From assembly GCF_013778325.1 (NCBI RefSeq), contig NZ_JACEIB010000008.1, positions 1 through 64,000 of the forward strand: DNA of 64,000 bases, given 5' to 3'. Every line of letters starts with the position of its first letter. The stretch's first letter is position 1. This document shows positions 45,210-53,956 of the stretch, one piece after another. The notes below the pieces were generated by a model. That model was not told the origin of the DNA and did not search any database. It saw nothing but the letters and a program-made list of their open reading frames with translations. A program made the position numbers and the translations under genes. Source of the DNA: Sphingomonas chungangi (GTDB taxonomy: Bacteria; Pseudomonadota; Alphaproteobacteria; Sphingomonadales; Sphingomonadaceae).

Positions 45210-45284
45210 CTGGATGCCCCGCGAGGATTCGAACCTCGATTAACGGAGTCAGAGTCCGGAGTCTTACCTTTAGACGACGGGGCA
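45210..45284 (-). tRNA. tRNA-Gln (CTG anticodon)
   Basis: On the minus strand TGCCCCG pairs with CGGGGCA, discriminator T, encoded CCA. Anticodon loop CTCTGAC gives CTG (glutamine, codon CAG). T-loop is GTTCGAATC. 75 nt. Its 3' end faces left toward the phytase block; bases 45207-45227 recur imperfectly at 36870. Confidence 0.93.
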
Positions 45285-45406
45285 CCGACAGGCAGGCGCG
45301 CCATCTAGATTCGCACGGCCACGCTGTCAACGCCGCATGGCCTTGCGGCCGACCGTTCTCGCATATACGTTCATATCCAAGCAGCGGCGGGATCATCTGC
45401 CGGGAC

Positions 45407-46486
45407 ATGTACGAGGATGAGCGGCCGATGGCGCACGATGCCGCCAGCGTCCGGCCGCGTGCCGGGCCGAAACCCGGTTCGCAAGGCCGTAAGCCTCCGC
45501 CGCCGAGGCGGGATACCGAGCGCCGCACTTACGCCGCGCTCGATCTGGGCACCAACAATTGCCGTCTGCTGATCGCCCGGCCCTCGCCCGAGGGCTTCAC
45601 GATCATCGACGCATTTTCGCGAATCGTGCGGCTGGGCGAAGGTCTCGCCACGTCCGGCCGGCTGTCCGACGCGGCGATCGAGCGGGCGATCGCGGCCTTG
45701 TCGATCTGCGCGGACAAGCTCCGGCGGCGCCACGTCACGCTGGTGCGCTCGGTCGCGACCGAGGCCTGCCGCCGCGCCGAGAACGGCCGCGACTTCGTGC
45801 AGCGCGTGCACGAGGAGACCGGCATCCGGCTCGACGTGATCGGTCCGGGCGAGGAGGCGCGGCTTGCGGTGCTCGGCTGCCAGGCGCTGCTCCCGACGGG
45901 CGAAGGCCCGGCCCTGATCTTCGACATCGGCGGCGGATCGACCGAGCTCGTGCTCTGCGAAACGATCGGGGACGGCACCTGCCGCATCCTCGACTGGTTC
46001 TCGGCGCCCTGGGGCGTCGTGTCGCTCACCGAGGCGGAAGGCGGCAAGCGCGGCGACGATGCCGCGCAGGCGCTGGCCGCCTACCAGCGCATGAAGTCCC
46101 GCGTCGCCGGCGCCTTCGCCGATTTCGCGCAGACGCTGCCCCGGCCCGAGATCGCGCCGCGCCTGCTCGGCACGTCCGGCACGGTGACCACGCTCGCCAG
46201 CCTGCATCTCGGCCTGCCCGCCTACGATCGCCGGGCCGTCGACGGCCTGGTGGTGCCGGCCGACGCAATGCGCGGGATCAGCACGCGTCTTTCCGGCATG
46301 ACGGTCGCCGAGCGTGCCACTGTGCCCTGTGTCGGCAACGAGCGCGCCGATCTCGTCGTCGCGGGCTGCGCGATCCTGGAGGCGATCCTCGACATCTGGC
46401 CGGCGGAGCAGCTCGGCGTGGCGGATCGCGGCATCCGCGAGGGCATCCTGCGTTCGCTGATCGCGCGCGACGCGCATTTCGGCTAG
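45407..46486 (+). CDS. Ppx/GppA family exopolyphosphatase/pppGpp phosphatase
   Basis: A 359-residue ASKHA-fold phosphatase. After a basic, proline-rich N-terminal 40 residues come the two nucleotide-loop motifs: ALDLGTNNCRLLIA and LIFDIGGGSTELVLCE. It removes terminal phosphates from polyphosphate or the gamma/5' phosphate of pppGpp. Only the single Ppx/GppA domain is present; the C-terminal HD-type domain of enterobacterial Ppx is absent, as usual for short alphaproteobacterial members. Start taken at 45407 (GGGA just upstream); 45428 is possible. rlmE follows after 9 bp. Confidence 0.9.
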   Translation: MYEDERPMAHDAASVRPRAGPKPGSQGRKPPPPRRDTERRTYAALDLGTNNCRLLIARPSPEGFTIIDAFSRIVRLGEGLATSGRLSDAAIERAIAALSICADKLRRRHVTLVRSVATEACRRAENGRDFVQRVHEETGIRLDVIGPGEEARLAVLGCQALLPTGEGPALIFDIGGGSTELVLCETIGDGTCRILDWFSAPWGVVSLTEAEGGKRGDDAAQALAAYQRMKSRVAGAFADFAQTLPRPEIAPRLLGTSGTVTTLASLHLGLPAYDRRAVDGLVVPADAMRGISTRLSGMTVAERATVPCVGNERADLVVAGCAILEAILDIWPAEQLGVADRGIREGILRSLIARDAHFG

Positions 46487-46495
46487 GGGCCACGC

Positions 46496-47176
46496 ATGAC
46501 GACGAAACGCCCCGGCTCGGGGCTACGCCAGCGGGTCAAGACCGCGCGCAACCGCACTGCCGCCTCCACCCGCTGGCTCGAGCGCCAGCTGAACGATCCC
46601 TACGTGCAGCGGGCGAAAGCCGAGGGCTATCGCAGCCGCGCCGCCTACAAGCTGATCGAGCTGGACGAACGTTTCGGTTTCCTGCGCGGCGCGCAACGCG
46701 TCATCGATCTAGGCATCGCGCCGGGCGGCTGGACGCAGGTCGTGCGCAAGATGTGCCCCAGGGCCAAGATCGCGGGGATAGACCTGCTGCCGGTCGATCC
46801 GATCGACCAGGTGACCATCTTCCAGATGGACTTCCTCGACGACGACGCCCCGCGCCTGCTCGACGAGGCGCTGGGCGGGCCGGCCGACCTCGTTCTGTCG
46901 GACATGGCGGCCAACACCGTCGGCCACCAGCAGACCGATCACCTACGCACCATGGCGCTGGTCGAGGCGGCGCAACTTTTCTCGACAGAGGTGCTGAGAA
47001 AAGGCGGCACCTTCGTGGCGAAGGTGCTGGCCGGCGGCGCGGACAATGCGCTGGTGGCGGAACTGAAGCGTAACTTCTCGACGGTGAAACACGCCAAGCC
47101 ACCGGCGAGCCGCAAGGAATCGAGCGAGTGGTACGTGGTGGCGCAGGGCTTCAAGGGGCGCCTGGAGGCCGAATGA
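46496..47176 (+). CDS. rlmE: 23S rRNA (uridine-2552-2'-O)-methyltransferase RlmE
   Basis: 226 residues matching RlmE (RrmJ/FtsJ), which methylates U2552 in the ribosomal A loop and is needed for late 50S assembly. The K-D-K-E catalytic set is visible: Lys in RSRAAYKL, Asp in VLSDMAAN, Lys in [11 protein letters not shown] and Glu in [11 protein letters not shown]; the SAM loop is DLGIAPGGW. The basic N-terminal 20 residues are typical of alphaproteobacterial versions. Co-oriented with ppx/gppA. Confidence 0.95.
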   Translation: MTTKRPGSGLRQRVKTARNRTAASTRWLERQLNDPYVQRAKAEGYRSRAAYKLIELDERFGFLRGAQRVIDLGIAPGGWTQVVRKMCPRAKIAGIDLLPVDPIDQVTIFQMDFLDDDAPRLLDEALGGPADLVLSDMAANTVGHQQTDHLRTMALVEAAQLFSTEVLRKGGTFVAKVLAGGADNALVAELKRNFSTVKHAKPPASRKESSEWYVVAQGFKGRLEAE

Positions 47177-47179
47177 TCC

Positions 47180-47259
47180 GCTCGTCCTGAGCGAATTCGA
47201 AGGACGGGCCGCAAGCACAAACCCGAGGCACGCACTTCGACTTCGCTTTGTGCGAACGG
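47180..47259. repeat. Dispersed palindromic repeat, copy 1
   Basis: An imperfect long palindrome whose arms read CTCGTCCTGAGCGAATTCGA and, reversed, CCGTTCGCACAAAGCGAAGT. It is the same element as at 59702-59784 and 61679-61761. It lies between rlmE and hslV. Confidence 0.8.
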
Positions 47260-47324
47260 GGTGGGTGTTGCAGGCGGAGAACCCCAACCACATATCCGCA
47301 CCCGTAACCAAGAGCGGGAATTTC

Positions 47325-47942
47325 ATGAGCGAAGACAAGATCGGCTGGCACGGCACCACGATCCTCTCGGTGCGGCGCGGCGGCAAGGTGGTGATCGCCG
47401 GCGACGGGCAGGTCTCCATGGGCAATACGGTGATGAAACCCAATGCACGCAAGGTGCGCACCCTCCACGACGGCAGCGTGATCGCGGGCTTCGCGGGCGC
47501 CACCGCCGACGCCTTCACCCTGTTCGAGCGGCTGGAGGCGAAGCTGGAGCGCCATTCCGGCCAGCTGATGCGTGCCGCCGTCGAGCTGGCGAAGGACTGG
47601 CGAACCGACAAGTATCTGCGCAACCTGGAGGCGTTGATGATCGTCGCCGACAAGGAGGTGACCCTGATCCTCACCGGCAACGGAGACGTGCTGGAGCCCG
47701 AGAACGGCATCGCGGCGATCGGCTCCGGCGGCAACTACGCGCTGTCCGCCGCGCGCGCGCTCGTCGACTATGAGCCCGATGCCGAGACGATCTGCCGCAA
47801 GGCCATGGCGATCGCCGCCGAGGTCTGCGTCTTCACCAACGACCGGCTGACCGTCGAGACGCTCGGCAGCGCCGCCCGACCAATCACCCCTCTCCCGCTT
47901 GCGGGAGAGGGAGGGGCCCACCGCGAAGCGGTGGGAGGGTGA
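47325..47942 (+). CDS. hslV: ATP-dependent protease peptidase subunit HslV
   Basis: The proteolytic subunit of the HslUV (ClpYQ) protease. [20 protein letters not shown] gives the catalytic Thr11 exposed after propeptide removal, and the family end [17 protein letters not shown] is reached near residue 185. A further 20 residues ([20 protein letters not shown] plus G) are encoded by a palindromic repeat (47888-47935), so the tail is not part of the HslV family. Because HslV C-termini sit on the outside of the dodecamer the extension may be tolerated. hslU follows after 96 bp. Start at 47325 has GGGA upstream. Confidence 0.93.
   Translation: MSEDKIGWHGTTILSVRRGGKVVIAGDGQVSMGNTVMKPNARKVRTLHDGSVIAGFAGATADAFTLFERLEAKLERHSGQLMRAAVELAKDWRTDKYLRNLEALMIVADKEVTLILTGNGDVLEPENGIAAIGSGGNYALSAARALVDYEPDAETICRKAMAIAAEVCVFTNDRLTVETLGSAARPITPLPLAGEGGAHREAVGG
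47888..47935. repeat. Palindromic repeat inside the 3' end of hslV
   Basis: Two perfect hairpins in a row: CCCTCTCCCGC/GCGGGAGAGGG (47888-47898, 47901-47911) and CCCACCGC/GCGGTGGG (47917-47924, 47928-47935). A related hairpin lies at 47997-48023. Confidence 0.75.
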
Positions 47943-47996
47943 GGATTCTTCTTAGAGGATCGTCGCCCAGCCTCGAAAAAGAAGACCCCCACCCAA

Positions 47997-48023
47997 CCCT
48001 CTCCCGCGAAAAGTGGGAGAGGG
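47997..48023. repeat. Palindromic repeat between hslV and hslU
   Basis: CCCTCTCCC (47997-48005) and GGGAGAGGG (48015-48023) around a 9-base loop, the same family as the hairpin at 47888. It lies 15 bases before the hslU start and could affect hslU expression. Confidence 0.7.
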
Positions 48024-48038
48024 CTTGAAGGACCAGGA

Positions 48039-49343
48039 ATGAACGACGCCCTCACCCCCAAAGCCATCGTCCGCGCGCTGGACGAGCACATCATCGGCCA
48101 GACCGACGCCAAGCGCGCCGTCGCGGTGGCGCTGCGCAACCGCTGGCGCCGCCAGCGCCTCGGCGCCGACCTGCGCGACGAGGTTTCGCCGAAGAACATC
48201 CTGATGATCGGCCCCACCGGCTGCGGCAAGACCGAGATCAGCCGCCGCCTCGCCAGGCTGGCCGATGCGCCCTTCGTGAAGGTGGAGGCGACCAAGTTCA
48301 CCGAGGTCGGCTATGTCGGCCGCGACGTCGAGCAGATCGCGCGCGATCTCGTCGAGGAGGCGATCCGGCTGGAGCGCGAGCGCCGTCGCGTCGCCGTGAA
48401 GGACAAGGCCGAGGAGGCCGCGCTCGGCCGCCTGCTCGATGCGCTGGTCGGCAAGGATGCGTCGGAGGCGACGCGCATTGCGTTCACCCAGCGCTTCAAG
48501 GACGGCACGCTCGACGACAAGGAGATCGAGCTGGAGCTGGAGGATCAGCCGCAGACCCCGTTCGAGATCCCCGGCATGGGCGGGCAGGTCGGCATGATCA
48601 ACCTCAGCGACATGATGGGCAAGGCGTTCGGCGGCAACAAGCCGGTCAAGCGCCGCAAGCTCGCCGTGCACGATGCGTGGAAGAAACTGGTGGAGGAGGA
48701 GAGTGACAAGCGCCTCGACAGCGACGACCTCAACCGGGCGGCGCTGACGGACGCCGAGGCCAACGGCATCGTCTTCCTCGACGAGATCGACAAGATCGCG
48801 GTCAGCGACGTGCGCGGCGGTTCCGTCAGCCGCGAGGGCGTGCAGCGCGACCTGCTGCCGCTGATCGAGGGCACGACGGTCGCGACGAAATACGGCCCGA
48901 TGAAGACCGACCATGTCCTCTTCATCGCGTCCGGCGCCTTCCATGTCGCCAAACCGAGCGATCTGCTCCCCGAATTGCAGGGCCGCCTGCCGATCCGCGT
49001 CGAACTGAAGGCGCTGACCGAGGCGGATTTCATCTCGATCCTCACCGACACGCGGGCGAGTCTGACCCAGCAATATGTCGGGCTGATCGGCACCGAGGGC
49101 GTGACGATCTCCTTCACCGACGACGGCATCCGGGCGATCGCGAAGATCGCCGCTCAGGTGAACGAGACGGTAGAGAATATCGGTGCGCGCCGGCTGCAAA
49201 CGGTGATGGAGAAGCTTCTGGAAGAGGTCAGCTTCGATGCGGAAGACCGCAAGGGCGAGGCACTCGTCATCAACGCCGCCTATGTCGAGGCGCAGCTTGC
49301 CGACGTTGCGAAAAACACCGATCTCAGCCGTTATATTCTCTAG
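48039..49343 (+). CDS. hslU: HslU ATPase subunit of HslUV protease
   Basis: A 434-residue AAA+ unfoldase. Walker A GPTGCGKT is at 58-65, the GYVGRDVE pore loop near 88-95, then the inserted I-domain (about 110-240), Walker [13 protein letters not shown], and the C-terminal LSRYIL that docks into HslV. It unfolds substrates for HslV. Its TAG stop shares the CTAG palindrome with the stop of the convergent hydrolase gene. Confidence 0.96.
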   Translation: MNDALTPKAIVRALDEHIIGQTDAKRAVAVALRNRWRRQRLGADLRDEVSPKNILMIGPTGCGKTEISRRLARLADAPFVKVEATKFTEVGYVGRDVEQIARDLVEEAIRLERERRRVAVKDKAEEAALGRLLDALVGKDASEATRIAFTQRFKDGTLDDKEIELELEDQPQTPFEIPGMGGQVGMINLSDMMGKAFGGNKPVKRRKLAVHDAWKKLVEEESDKRLDSDDLNRAALTDAEANGIVFLDEIDKIAVSDVRGGSVSREGVQRDLLPLIEGTTVATKYGPMKTDHVLFIASGAFHVAKPSDLLPELQGRLPIRVELKALTEADFISILTDTRASLTQQYVGLIGTEGVTISFTDDGIRAIAKIAAQVNETVENIGARRLQTVMEKLLEEVSFDAEDRKGEALVINAAYVEAQLADVAKNTDLSRYIL

Positions 49344-50233
49344 CCAGCCGCTTCCAGCCAGGCCCGGATCGCGGCGCTGACCGCGTCCGGCGCCTGCCAT
49401 GGGGCGAAATGGCCCGCGTCGATCGCCGTCAGGGTGAAGTGCTCGATCAGTGCATCCAACCCCTCGATCTGGCAGGGCAGCAGCGCGACATCGCGCAGCG
49501 CCCATATCACGAGCGTCGGCATCGGCAGCGCCGGAAAGGGAGCGTCGAGAAACGCCGGGCGATCGGATATCTCGTCGATGCCGGGCACGATCACCGCGCT
49601 CGCGCGATACCAGTTCAGCATCGCCGTGAGCGCTCCGGGCTGCGACCATTGATCGAGATAGACCGGCTTCTCGTCCGCCATCGCATCGAGATCGGCATGC
49701 GGGCGGAAGCTGCTGTCGAAGAACGCGCTCAGCCCGATGCGCGCGACATGCTGCTCGAAATCCGGGTTGCGGAAGGCGGTGATATATTGGCTGGCCTCGC
49801 GCTGGTCCCGATCGTCGAACAGCGATCGCTGGAAGATCAGCGGGTGGGGCGCGTTGATGATGACCAGCCGTTCGATCCGATCGGCGAGCCTCAGCGCCGC
49901 CATCCAAGCGACCACCCCACCCCAGTCGTGACCGACCAGCGTGAACCGGTCGATGCCGAAATGGTCGGCGAGCGCCGCGAGATCCGCGACCATTCTCTCG
50001 GGCTTGTAGTCGCTGACCGCCATTGGCTTGTCCGATCGCGCGAAGGCGCGCTGATCGGGCGCGATCACGAAATGATCTTGCCCGAATTCGGCGATCTGGT
50101 GGCGCCAGGTGCGGTGTGATTCCGGAAAGCCGTGGAGAAAGATCATGGCGGGTTCGGCGCGGCTTCCGGCCAGCGCGACATTCAGCGCGATGCCGGTCGA
50201 CAACCCGACCCGCTCAAGCTCGAATCCGCCCAT
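49340..50233 (-). CDS. Alpha/beta hydrolase (epoxide hydrolase/dehalogenase-like)
   Basis: 297 residues. The oxyanion segment is [16 protein letters not shown] (HGFP), the nucleophile elbow [10 protein letters not shown] holds Asp, which is the signature of epoxide hydrolases and haloalkane dehalogenases rather than serine esterases, and the catalytic His is in [11 protein letters not shown]. No substrate can be named. The start at 50233 ([11 protein letters not shown]) has GGGAGA upstream; the frame extends to 50344. Convergent with hslU, sharing a CTAG at the stops. Confidence 0.88.
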   Translation of the reverse strand: MGGFELERVGLSTGIALNVALAGSRAEPAMIFLHGFPESHRTWRHQIAEFGQDHFVIAPDQRAFARSDKPMAVSDYKPERMVADLAALADHFGIDRFTLVGHDWGGVVAWMAALRLADRIERLVIINAPHPLIFQRSLFDDRDQREASQYITAFRNPDFEQHVARIGLSAFFDSSFRPHADLDAMADEKPVYLDQWSQPGALTAMLNWYRASAVIVPGIDEISDRPAFLDAPFPALPMPTLVIWALRDVALLPCQIEGLDALIEHFTLTAIDAGHFAPWQAPDAVSAAIRAWLEAAG

Positions 50234-50373
50234 CCGTCTCTCCCAGCCTTCTCGCGCCCGTATGGGGCCGCCTGTCGTTCGAGCATAGCGGCATCGGCAA
50301 CGAAAGCTCCGCTTATCGCTCGATAAGGCCAAGCCGCTCGACACCGGGCCGATGCTCGCTCAAGAAGCTCGCG

Positions 50374-51261
50374 ATGTTCGCACTTGCAGCACCCGTTCTC
50401 TTCGTTCTCATCTGGTCCACCGGCTTCGTCGTCGCGCGAGCGGTGGTCCCGTTCGTGTCGCCCGAATTGTTCCTGGCGGCACGCCTGTCCCTGACCACCC
50501 TGCTACTGGGCGCCGCAGCATTTGCCGCGCGCGAGACGTTTCCGCGCGGGCGGCGGCTCGGGCTGCATCTGCTCGCCGGCGCGATGTTGCACGGTTTCTA
50601 CCTCTGCCTGAGCTGGTGGGCCGTCTCGCGCGGCATGCCGGCGGGGATCATGTCGCTGCTCGGCGCGCTCCAGCCGTTGATGGTGGCGGTGGCGAGTTTC
50701 CTGTTCCTGCACGAACGTCTGGCGCCACGCGGGTGGACGGGCCTTGCGGTTGCGATAACCGGTGTCGGCTGCGTGCTGGCGCCGACGGTGATGAAGGGCG
50801 GCGTCGGATCGGTCGACGTCTGGGGGACGATCGCGGCGGTTACCGCGATCATTGGCATGACGGCGGGCACGATGATCCAGCGCGGCGTGCTCGCCAGCGA
50901 TCCGATCCGCGTGTCGGGCGCGGTGCAGAATGCCGGCGGCGCGGCGGTCGCGCTCCTCGCGACGCTGGCGATCGGGCAATATCGCTGGGAAAACGTGCCG
51001 ATATTGTGGGCCGGCCTGGCCTGGTCAGTGCTGGCGCTGTCGGCCGCCGGCCTGTCGCTGCTGGTCTGGATGGTGCGCCATCAGGGTGCGACCCGCGTTT
51101 CGGCGCTGCTGCTGCTCGTGCCGATGCTCGCCGCGATCGAGGCGTGGATATTGTTCGGCGAGAGGCTCGGCCCGGTTCAGATCACCGGCTTCGCGCTGGC
51201 CCTGGGTGGCGTCCTGCTCGCCCGCGCCGCGCCCAGGCAACCGATCGCCGAGCCGGCCTGA
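50374..51261 (+). CDS. EamA/DMT family transporter
   Basis: 295 residues with ten predicted membrane helices in two EamA repeats (WSTGFVVARAVVPFVSPELF in the first; MTAGTMIQRGVL in the second half). Members of the drug/metabolite transporter superfamily export amino acids or metabolites. Substrate unknown. The ATG at 50374 is the first in the hydrophobic start region; upstream codons are charged and not coding-like. Confidence 0.85.
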   Translation: MFALAAPVLFVLIWSTGFVVARAVVPFVSPELFLAARLSLTTLLLGAAAFAARETFPRGRRLGLHLLAGAMLHGFYLCLSWWAVSRGMPAGIMSLLGALQPLMVAVASFLFLHERLAPRGWTGLAVAITGVGCVLAPTVMKGGVGSVDVWGTIAAVTAIIGMTAGTMIQRGVLASDPIRVSGAVQNAGGAAVALLATLAIGQYRWENVPILWAGLAWSVLALSAAGLSLLVWMVRHQGATRVSALLLLVPMLAAIEAWILFGERLGPVQITGFALALGGVLLARAAPRQPIAEPA

Positions 51262-51267
51262 AACTGG

Positions 51268-51654
51268 TCAAGGCGATGGCGGCGGGGCACCCACCTCGTC
51301 GAGCAGCAGCCACATCTCGGCCGGCAGCTTCGAGGCGAAGACCGCGATATCGAGCCCGGTGACGATCGATCGCACATAGGCCTTGTCGCTCGCCCCCGCC
51401 GTCACCATCGCGACGCGATCGCCGGCCCGGAACGTCCGACGCATCTGGGTAAGGATATGCTCCTCGCGCGCATAGCCCTGTCGGGTGGCCTGCGAGATAT
51501 CGGAGAGCACCCTGATCGGTTTCCCCTCGCGGCGCAGGTCCCCGATCATCCGGCGGAGCGCGCTATAATGATCGTCGACATCCGCCTGCGTCCACTCGCC
51601 GAGCCCGGACACGTAGATGATGCCCGTCTCCTCGTCCCACACGCGTTCGATCAT
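51268..51654 (-). CDS. STAS/SpoIIAA-like hypothetical protein
   Basis: 128 residues. Alternating strands and helices (GIIYVSGLGEWTQADVDDHY, IRVLSDISQATRQGY, DRVAMVTAGASDKAYVRSIV) resemble the SpoIIAA/SEC14-like STAS fold family often annotated in alphaproteobacteria. The start is the ATG at 51654 with AAGAGG upstream; the longer open frame is a read-through from the tRNA-Leu gene. Function unknown. Confidence 0.65.
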   Translation of the reverse strand: MIERVWDEETGIIYVSGLGEWTQADVDDHYSALRRMIGDLRREGKPIRVLSDISQATRQGYAREEHILTQMRRTFRAGDRVAMVTAGASDKAYVRSIVTGLDIAVFASKLPAEMWLLLDEVGAPPPSP

Positions 51655-51747
51655 GACCTCTTGCTCCGGAAACCGTCGGAATAGGTGGTTTTCTGCGGAA
51701 TAGAAAGCGCGACGGGGGCCGATAGGCGCAAGCCGGAAGGGATTTTT

Positions 51748-51834
51748 TGGTACGGGTGGTCGGACTCGAACCGACAAGATGTTGCCATCGGCGGATTTTG
51801 AGTCCGCTGCGTCTACCAATTCCGCCACACCCGC
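51748..51834 (-). tRNA. tRNA-Leu (CAA anticodon)
   Basis: Class II tRNA, 87 nt. Acceptor GCGGGTG pairs with CACCCGT (one G-U), discriminator A, encoded CCA. Anticodon stem GCGGA/TCCGC around CTCAAAA gives CAA (leucine, codon TTG). A long variable arm and T-loop GTTCGAGTC follow. Confidence 0.94.
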
Positions 51835-51925
51835 ATGCCGACGGGCGTTGGCACCCTCGGATCGAATGGGAGGGGCTATAGGGTCCTCTTGCGGAGATTG
51901 CCAGACGGGATGTGGCGCCGCCGCG

Positions 51926-52093
51926 TCAATCGGTCCGCAGCGTTTCCCGCAGGATGAGATGACTGGCGCGCAGCTCGATCATCGTCGCCGCCAGCCGCCT
52001 CGGGCCATCGTCGGCCGAGCCGTGATTCAGTCGATATCGGCGCGCGGTGGCGCGCTGCCTGTCGAGAAATCGGATCCTGTCGCGATCGGGCAT
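51926..52093 (-). CDS. Small hypothetical protein (55 aa)
   Basis: A short frame starting MPDRDRIRFLDRQRATARRY, very basic, ending ILRETLRTD. AGGAG is 8 bases before the ATG, the best Shine-Dalgarno in the stretch. No family recognised. It shares its neighbourhood with the other 55-residue gene at 52248. Confidence 0.5.
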   Translation of the reverse strand: MPDRDRIRFLDRQRATARRYRLNHGSADDGPRRLAATMIELRASHLILRETLRTD

Positions 52094-52247
52094 GTCCGCG
52101 CTCCTCTCGTCGATGGAGAAGCCGGCGCGCTCCCGCTGCTGACATTACGGAAAACGCGCCGGCCGACGACCCCAGCCGTCCCGAACAGGCTGACTCGACC
52201 ATGGTTACCAACAGGTTAACGGCTGCGTGTGATGGCGGCTCGTGCGA

Positions 52248-52415
52248 TCAGGCGGTCCCTGCGCGCTGCCGGCGGACGATCTCGAAGGCGATCGCGATCC
52301 AGTCATCCGAGCGCGCCACTTCACTGGTGGCGAGCGTCCACATCGCCAGCACGTCCTCCAGACTGCGCCCCTCCGCCGACTGGCGGATGCGCTCGGGCGC
52401 CATCGGTGACTGCAT
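52248..52415 (-). CDS. Small hypothetical protein (55 aa)
   Basis: A short frame, MQSPMAPERIRQSAEGRSLE followed by DVLAMWTLATSEVARSDDWI and a helical end. Composition is protein-like, with amphipathic helices and no membrane span. AGGA lies 8 bases before the ATG. Function unknown. Confidence 0.55.
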   Translation of the reverse strand: MQSPMAPERIRQSAEGRSLEDVLAMWTLATSEVARSDDWIAIAFEIVRRQRAGTA

Positions 52416-52539
52416 GAAGCGGTTCCTGATCCGTGGGTGGCCGGCGATCGCGGGGGAGCGTTTGCGACCGCCGGCACAGTCCCCCTAACGACCGGCTGTG
52501 GCCATGCTTAACGCCGCTTCGACCATCGTCTGAGGAAAT

Positions 52540-53529
52540 TTATCCCTGCAAGCTCAGCGACTTCCGAATCTCGGTTCGCCCGTCCGCATCGGTGACGGCG
52601 TAGGTGAAGCCGGGCATCAGCGCGAAGGCGCCAACCGCGCCGTCATGGCCGAGCGCCAGGAACCCGACCTGCTCGTCGCGGACCGCAGCGCCGCGCAGCT
52701 TGACGATATGAAGCACCGCCTCGCGACACGCGTCGGCCGGGGCCATGCCGGCCCCCATCGAGGCGACGATGCGGGCGCTACCGGCGATGCGGATCACCTC
52801 CTCGCCGACGCCGCTCGACGTCGCCGCGCCGACGCCCGCCTCAACATAGAGACCGCAACCGACCTGCGGGCTGTCCCCCACCCGACCGCGCATCTTGAAG
52901 GCCATGCCCGAGGTGGTGCAGGCGCCGGCCAGCCGCCCGGCGGCATCGACACCGAGGATGCCGATCGTATCGTGGTTCCAGGCACCGCCCGGCGTGCGGT
53001 TCTCGATATTGGCGACCGGCTGGTAATGCGCGGTCCCGAGCCATTCGCGCCACGCCGCCTCCGTCGCCGGCGTGAGTACATTTTCCTTGGGGAAGCCGTT
53101 GGCGAGCGCGAAGCGGGTGGCGCCCTCGCCGACCAGCATCGTGTGAGGTGTCTTCTCCATCACCGCGCGCGCCACCGAGATGGCGTGGACGACATCCTCC
53201 AGCGCCGCGACCGCGCCGACGCCGCCGGCATCGTCCATGATCACGGCGTCGAGCGTCACATGCCCGTCGCGATCGGGATAGCCGCCGAGGCCGACCGAAT
53301 GGTTGTCCGGATCGGCTTCCGGCACGCGGGCGCCGGCCTCGACCGCATCGAGGATCGATCCGCCTGCAACCAGCTTCGCATGCGCTGCTGCGTTGGCGGC
53401 GGCGCCGAAATCCCAGGTCGAGACGATGACCGGACCGCTCGGAGACTTCGCGATCGCGGGAGCGGCGGCGGTCGCCGAGAGCAGACCTGCGCTACCTATG
53501 ACGGCGCGACGGGACGGGCGGATGGTCAT
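52540..53529 (-). CDS. N4-(beta-N-acetylglucosaminyl)-L-asparaginase
   Basis: A 329-residue Ntn-hydrolase of the glycosylasparaginase group. After a twin-arginine-like signal (RPSRRAVIGSAG) comes the family start STWDFGAAANAAA; the autocatalytic cleavage site is NHD-T188-IGILG, where Thr188 becomes the N-terminal nucleophile of the beta chain. It splits GlcNAc-Asn into aspartate and the amino sugar. Its ATG overlaps the former cutC stop (ATGA), and a NagP/FucP-like sugar transporter lies upstream, so the cluster looks built for amino-sugar or glycopeptide use. Confidence 0.88.
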   Translation of the reverse strand: MTIRPSRRAVIGSAGLLSATAAAPAIAKSPSGPVIVSTWDFGAAANAAAHAKLVAGGSILDAVEAGARVPEADPDNHSVGLGGYPDRDGHVTLDAVIMDDAGGVGAVAALEDVVHAISVARAVMEKTPHTMLVGEGATRFALANGFPKENVLTPATEAAWREWLGTAHYQPVANIENRTPGGAWNHDTIGILGVDAAGRLAGACTTSGMAFKMRGRVGDSPQVGCGLYVEAGVGAATSSGVGEEVIRIAGSARIVASMGAGMAPADACREAVLHIVKLRGAAVRDEQVGFLALGHDGAVGAFALMPGFTYAVTDADGRTEIRKSLSLQG

Positions 53530-53929
53530 GGCGATGCTCCCTGATCGAGCGCGGCCCGCAGTGTGCGGACGATGGCCTCATCGGTTGCGACTGCGGGGCG
53601 GCTTGTCAAAACCAAGAGCGGCGACCTTGGTCTCCCCCTCGATCACCGGCACGCTGGCCGAGCCGTGCAATTCGCTCACCCCCGTGACGGCGAGCAGGCC
53701 GGCGGCATTATTGGGTCGCACCCCGCTGCCAACCATGATCCGGCAACGATCACCAGCCCGCACCACCATGCGCGCGATCGTCGCCGCCCCCTCCTCGACC
53801 GATCCTCGACCGATCCTCGACCGATCCTCGACCGATCCTCGACCGATCCTCGACCGATCCTCGACCGATCCTCGACCGATCCTCGACCGATCCTCGACCG
53901 ATCCTCGACCGATCCTCGACCGATCCTCG
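53526..53929 (-). pseudogene. cutC: cutC remnant, N-terminus replaced by tandem repeat
   Basis: After the repeat, the frame reads EEGAATIARMVVRAGDRCRI followed by MVGSGVRPNNAAGLLAVTGV and SELHGSASVPV, the C-terminal third of CutC. Everything upstream, normally about 150 residues, is absent; 27 bp beyond the repeat the sugar transporter gene already ends. The frame then breaks after KVAALGFDK; in another frame the CutC-like end TDEAIVRTLRAALDQGASP appears, with its TGA overlapping the asparaginase ATG. So there is both a large deletion and an indel. CutC was named for copper homeostasis but its role is disputed. Confidence 0.75.
53792..53929. repeat. 11-bp tandem repeat, about 12.5 perfect copies
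   Basis: The unit TCCTCGACCGA recurs without a mismatch 12 times from 53792 to 53923, followed by six bases of a thirteenth. Because 11 is not a multiple of three, the array is open in several frames and encodes an 11-residue periodic peptide in each. It starts within what remains of cutC. Confidence 0.97.
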
Positions 53930-53956
53930 CGCACCCGATGCGGATGCGCAACAGCC

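Noticed and set aside
44891-45406. N-terminal extension of the Ppx/GppA protein across tRNA-Gln
   Set aside because: The open frame passes through the tRNA gene on the other strand and has no homology; the protein starts near 45407.
51655-51828. N-terminal extension of the STAS-like protein
   Set aside because: The extra residues are a translation of the tRNA-Leu gene, a common artefact.
53792-53929. CRISPR array
   Set aside because: Repeats are 11 bp and contiguous with no spacers; no cas genes are present.
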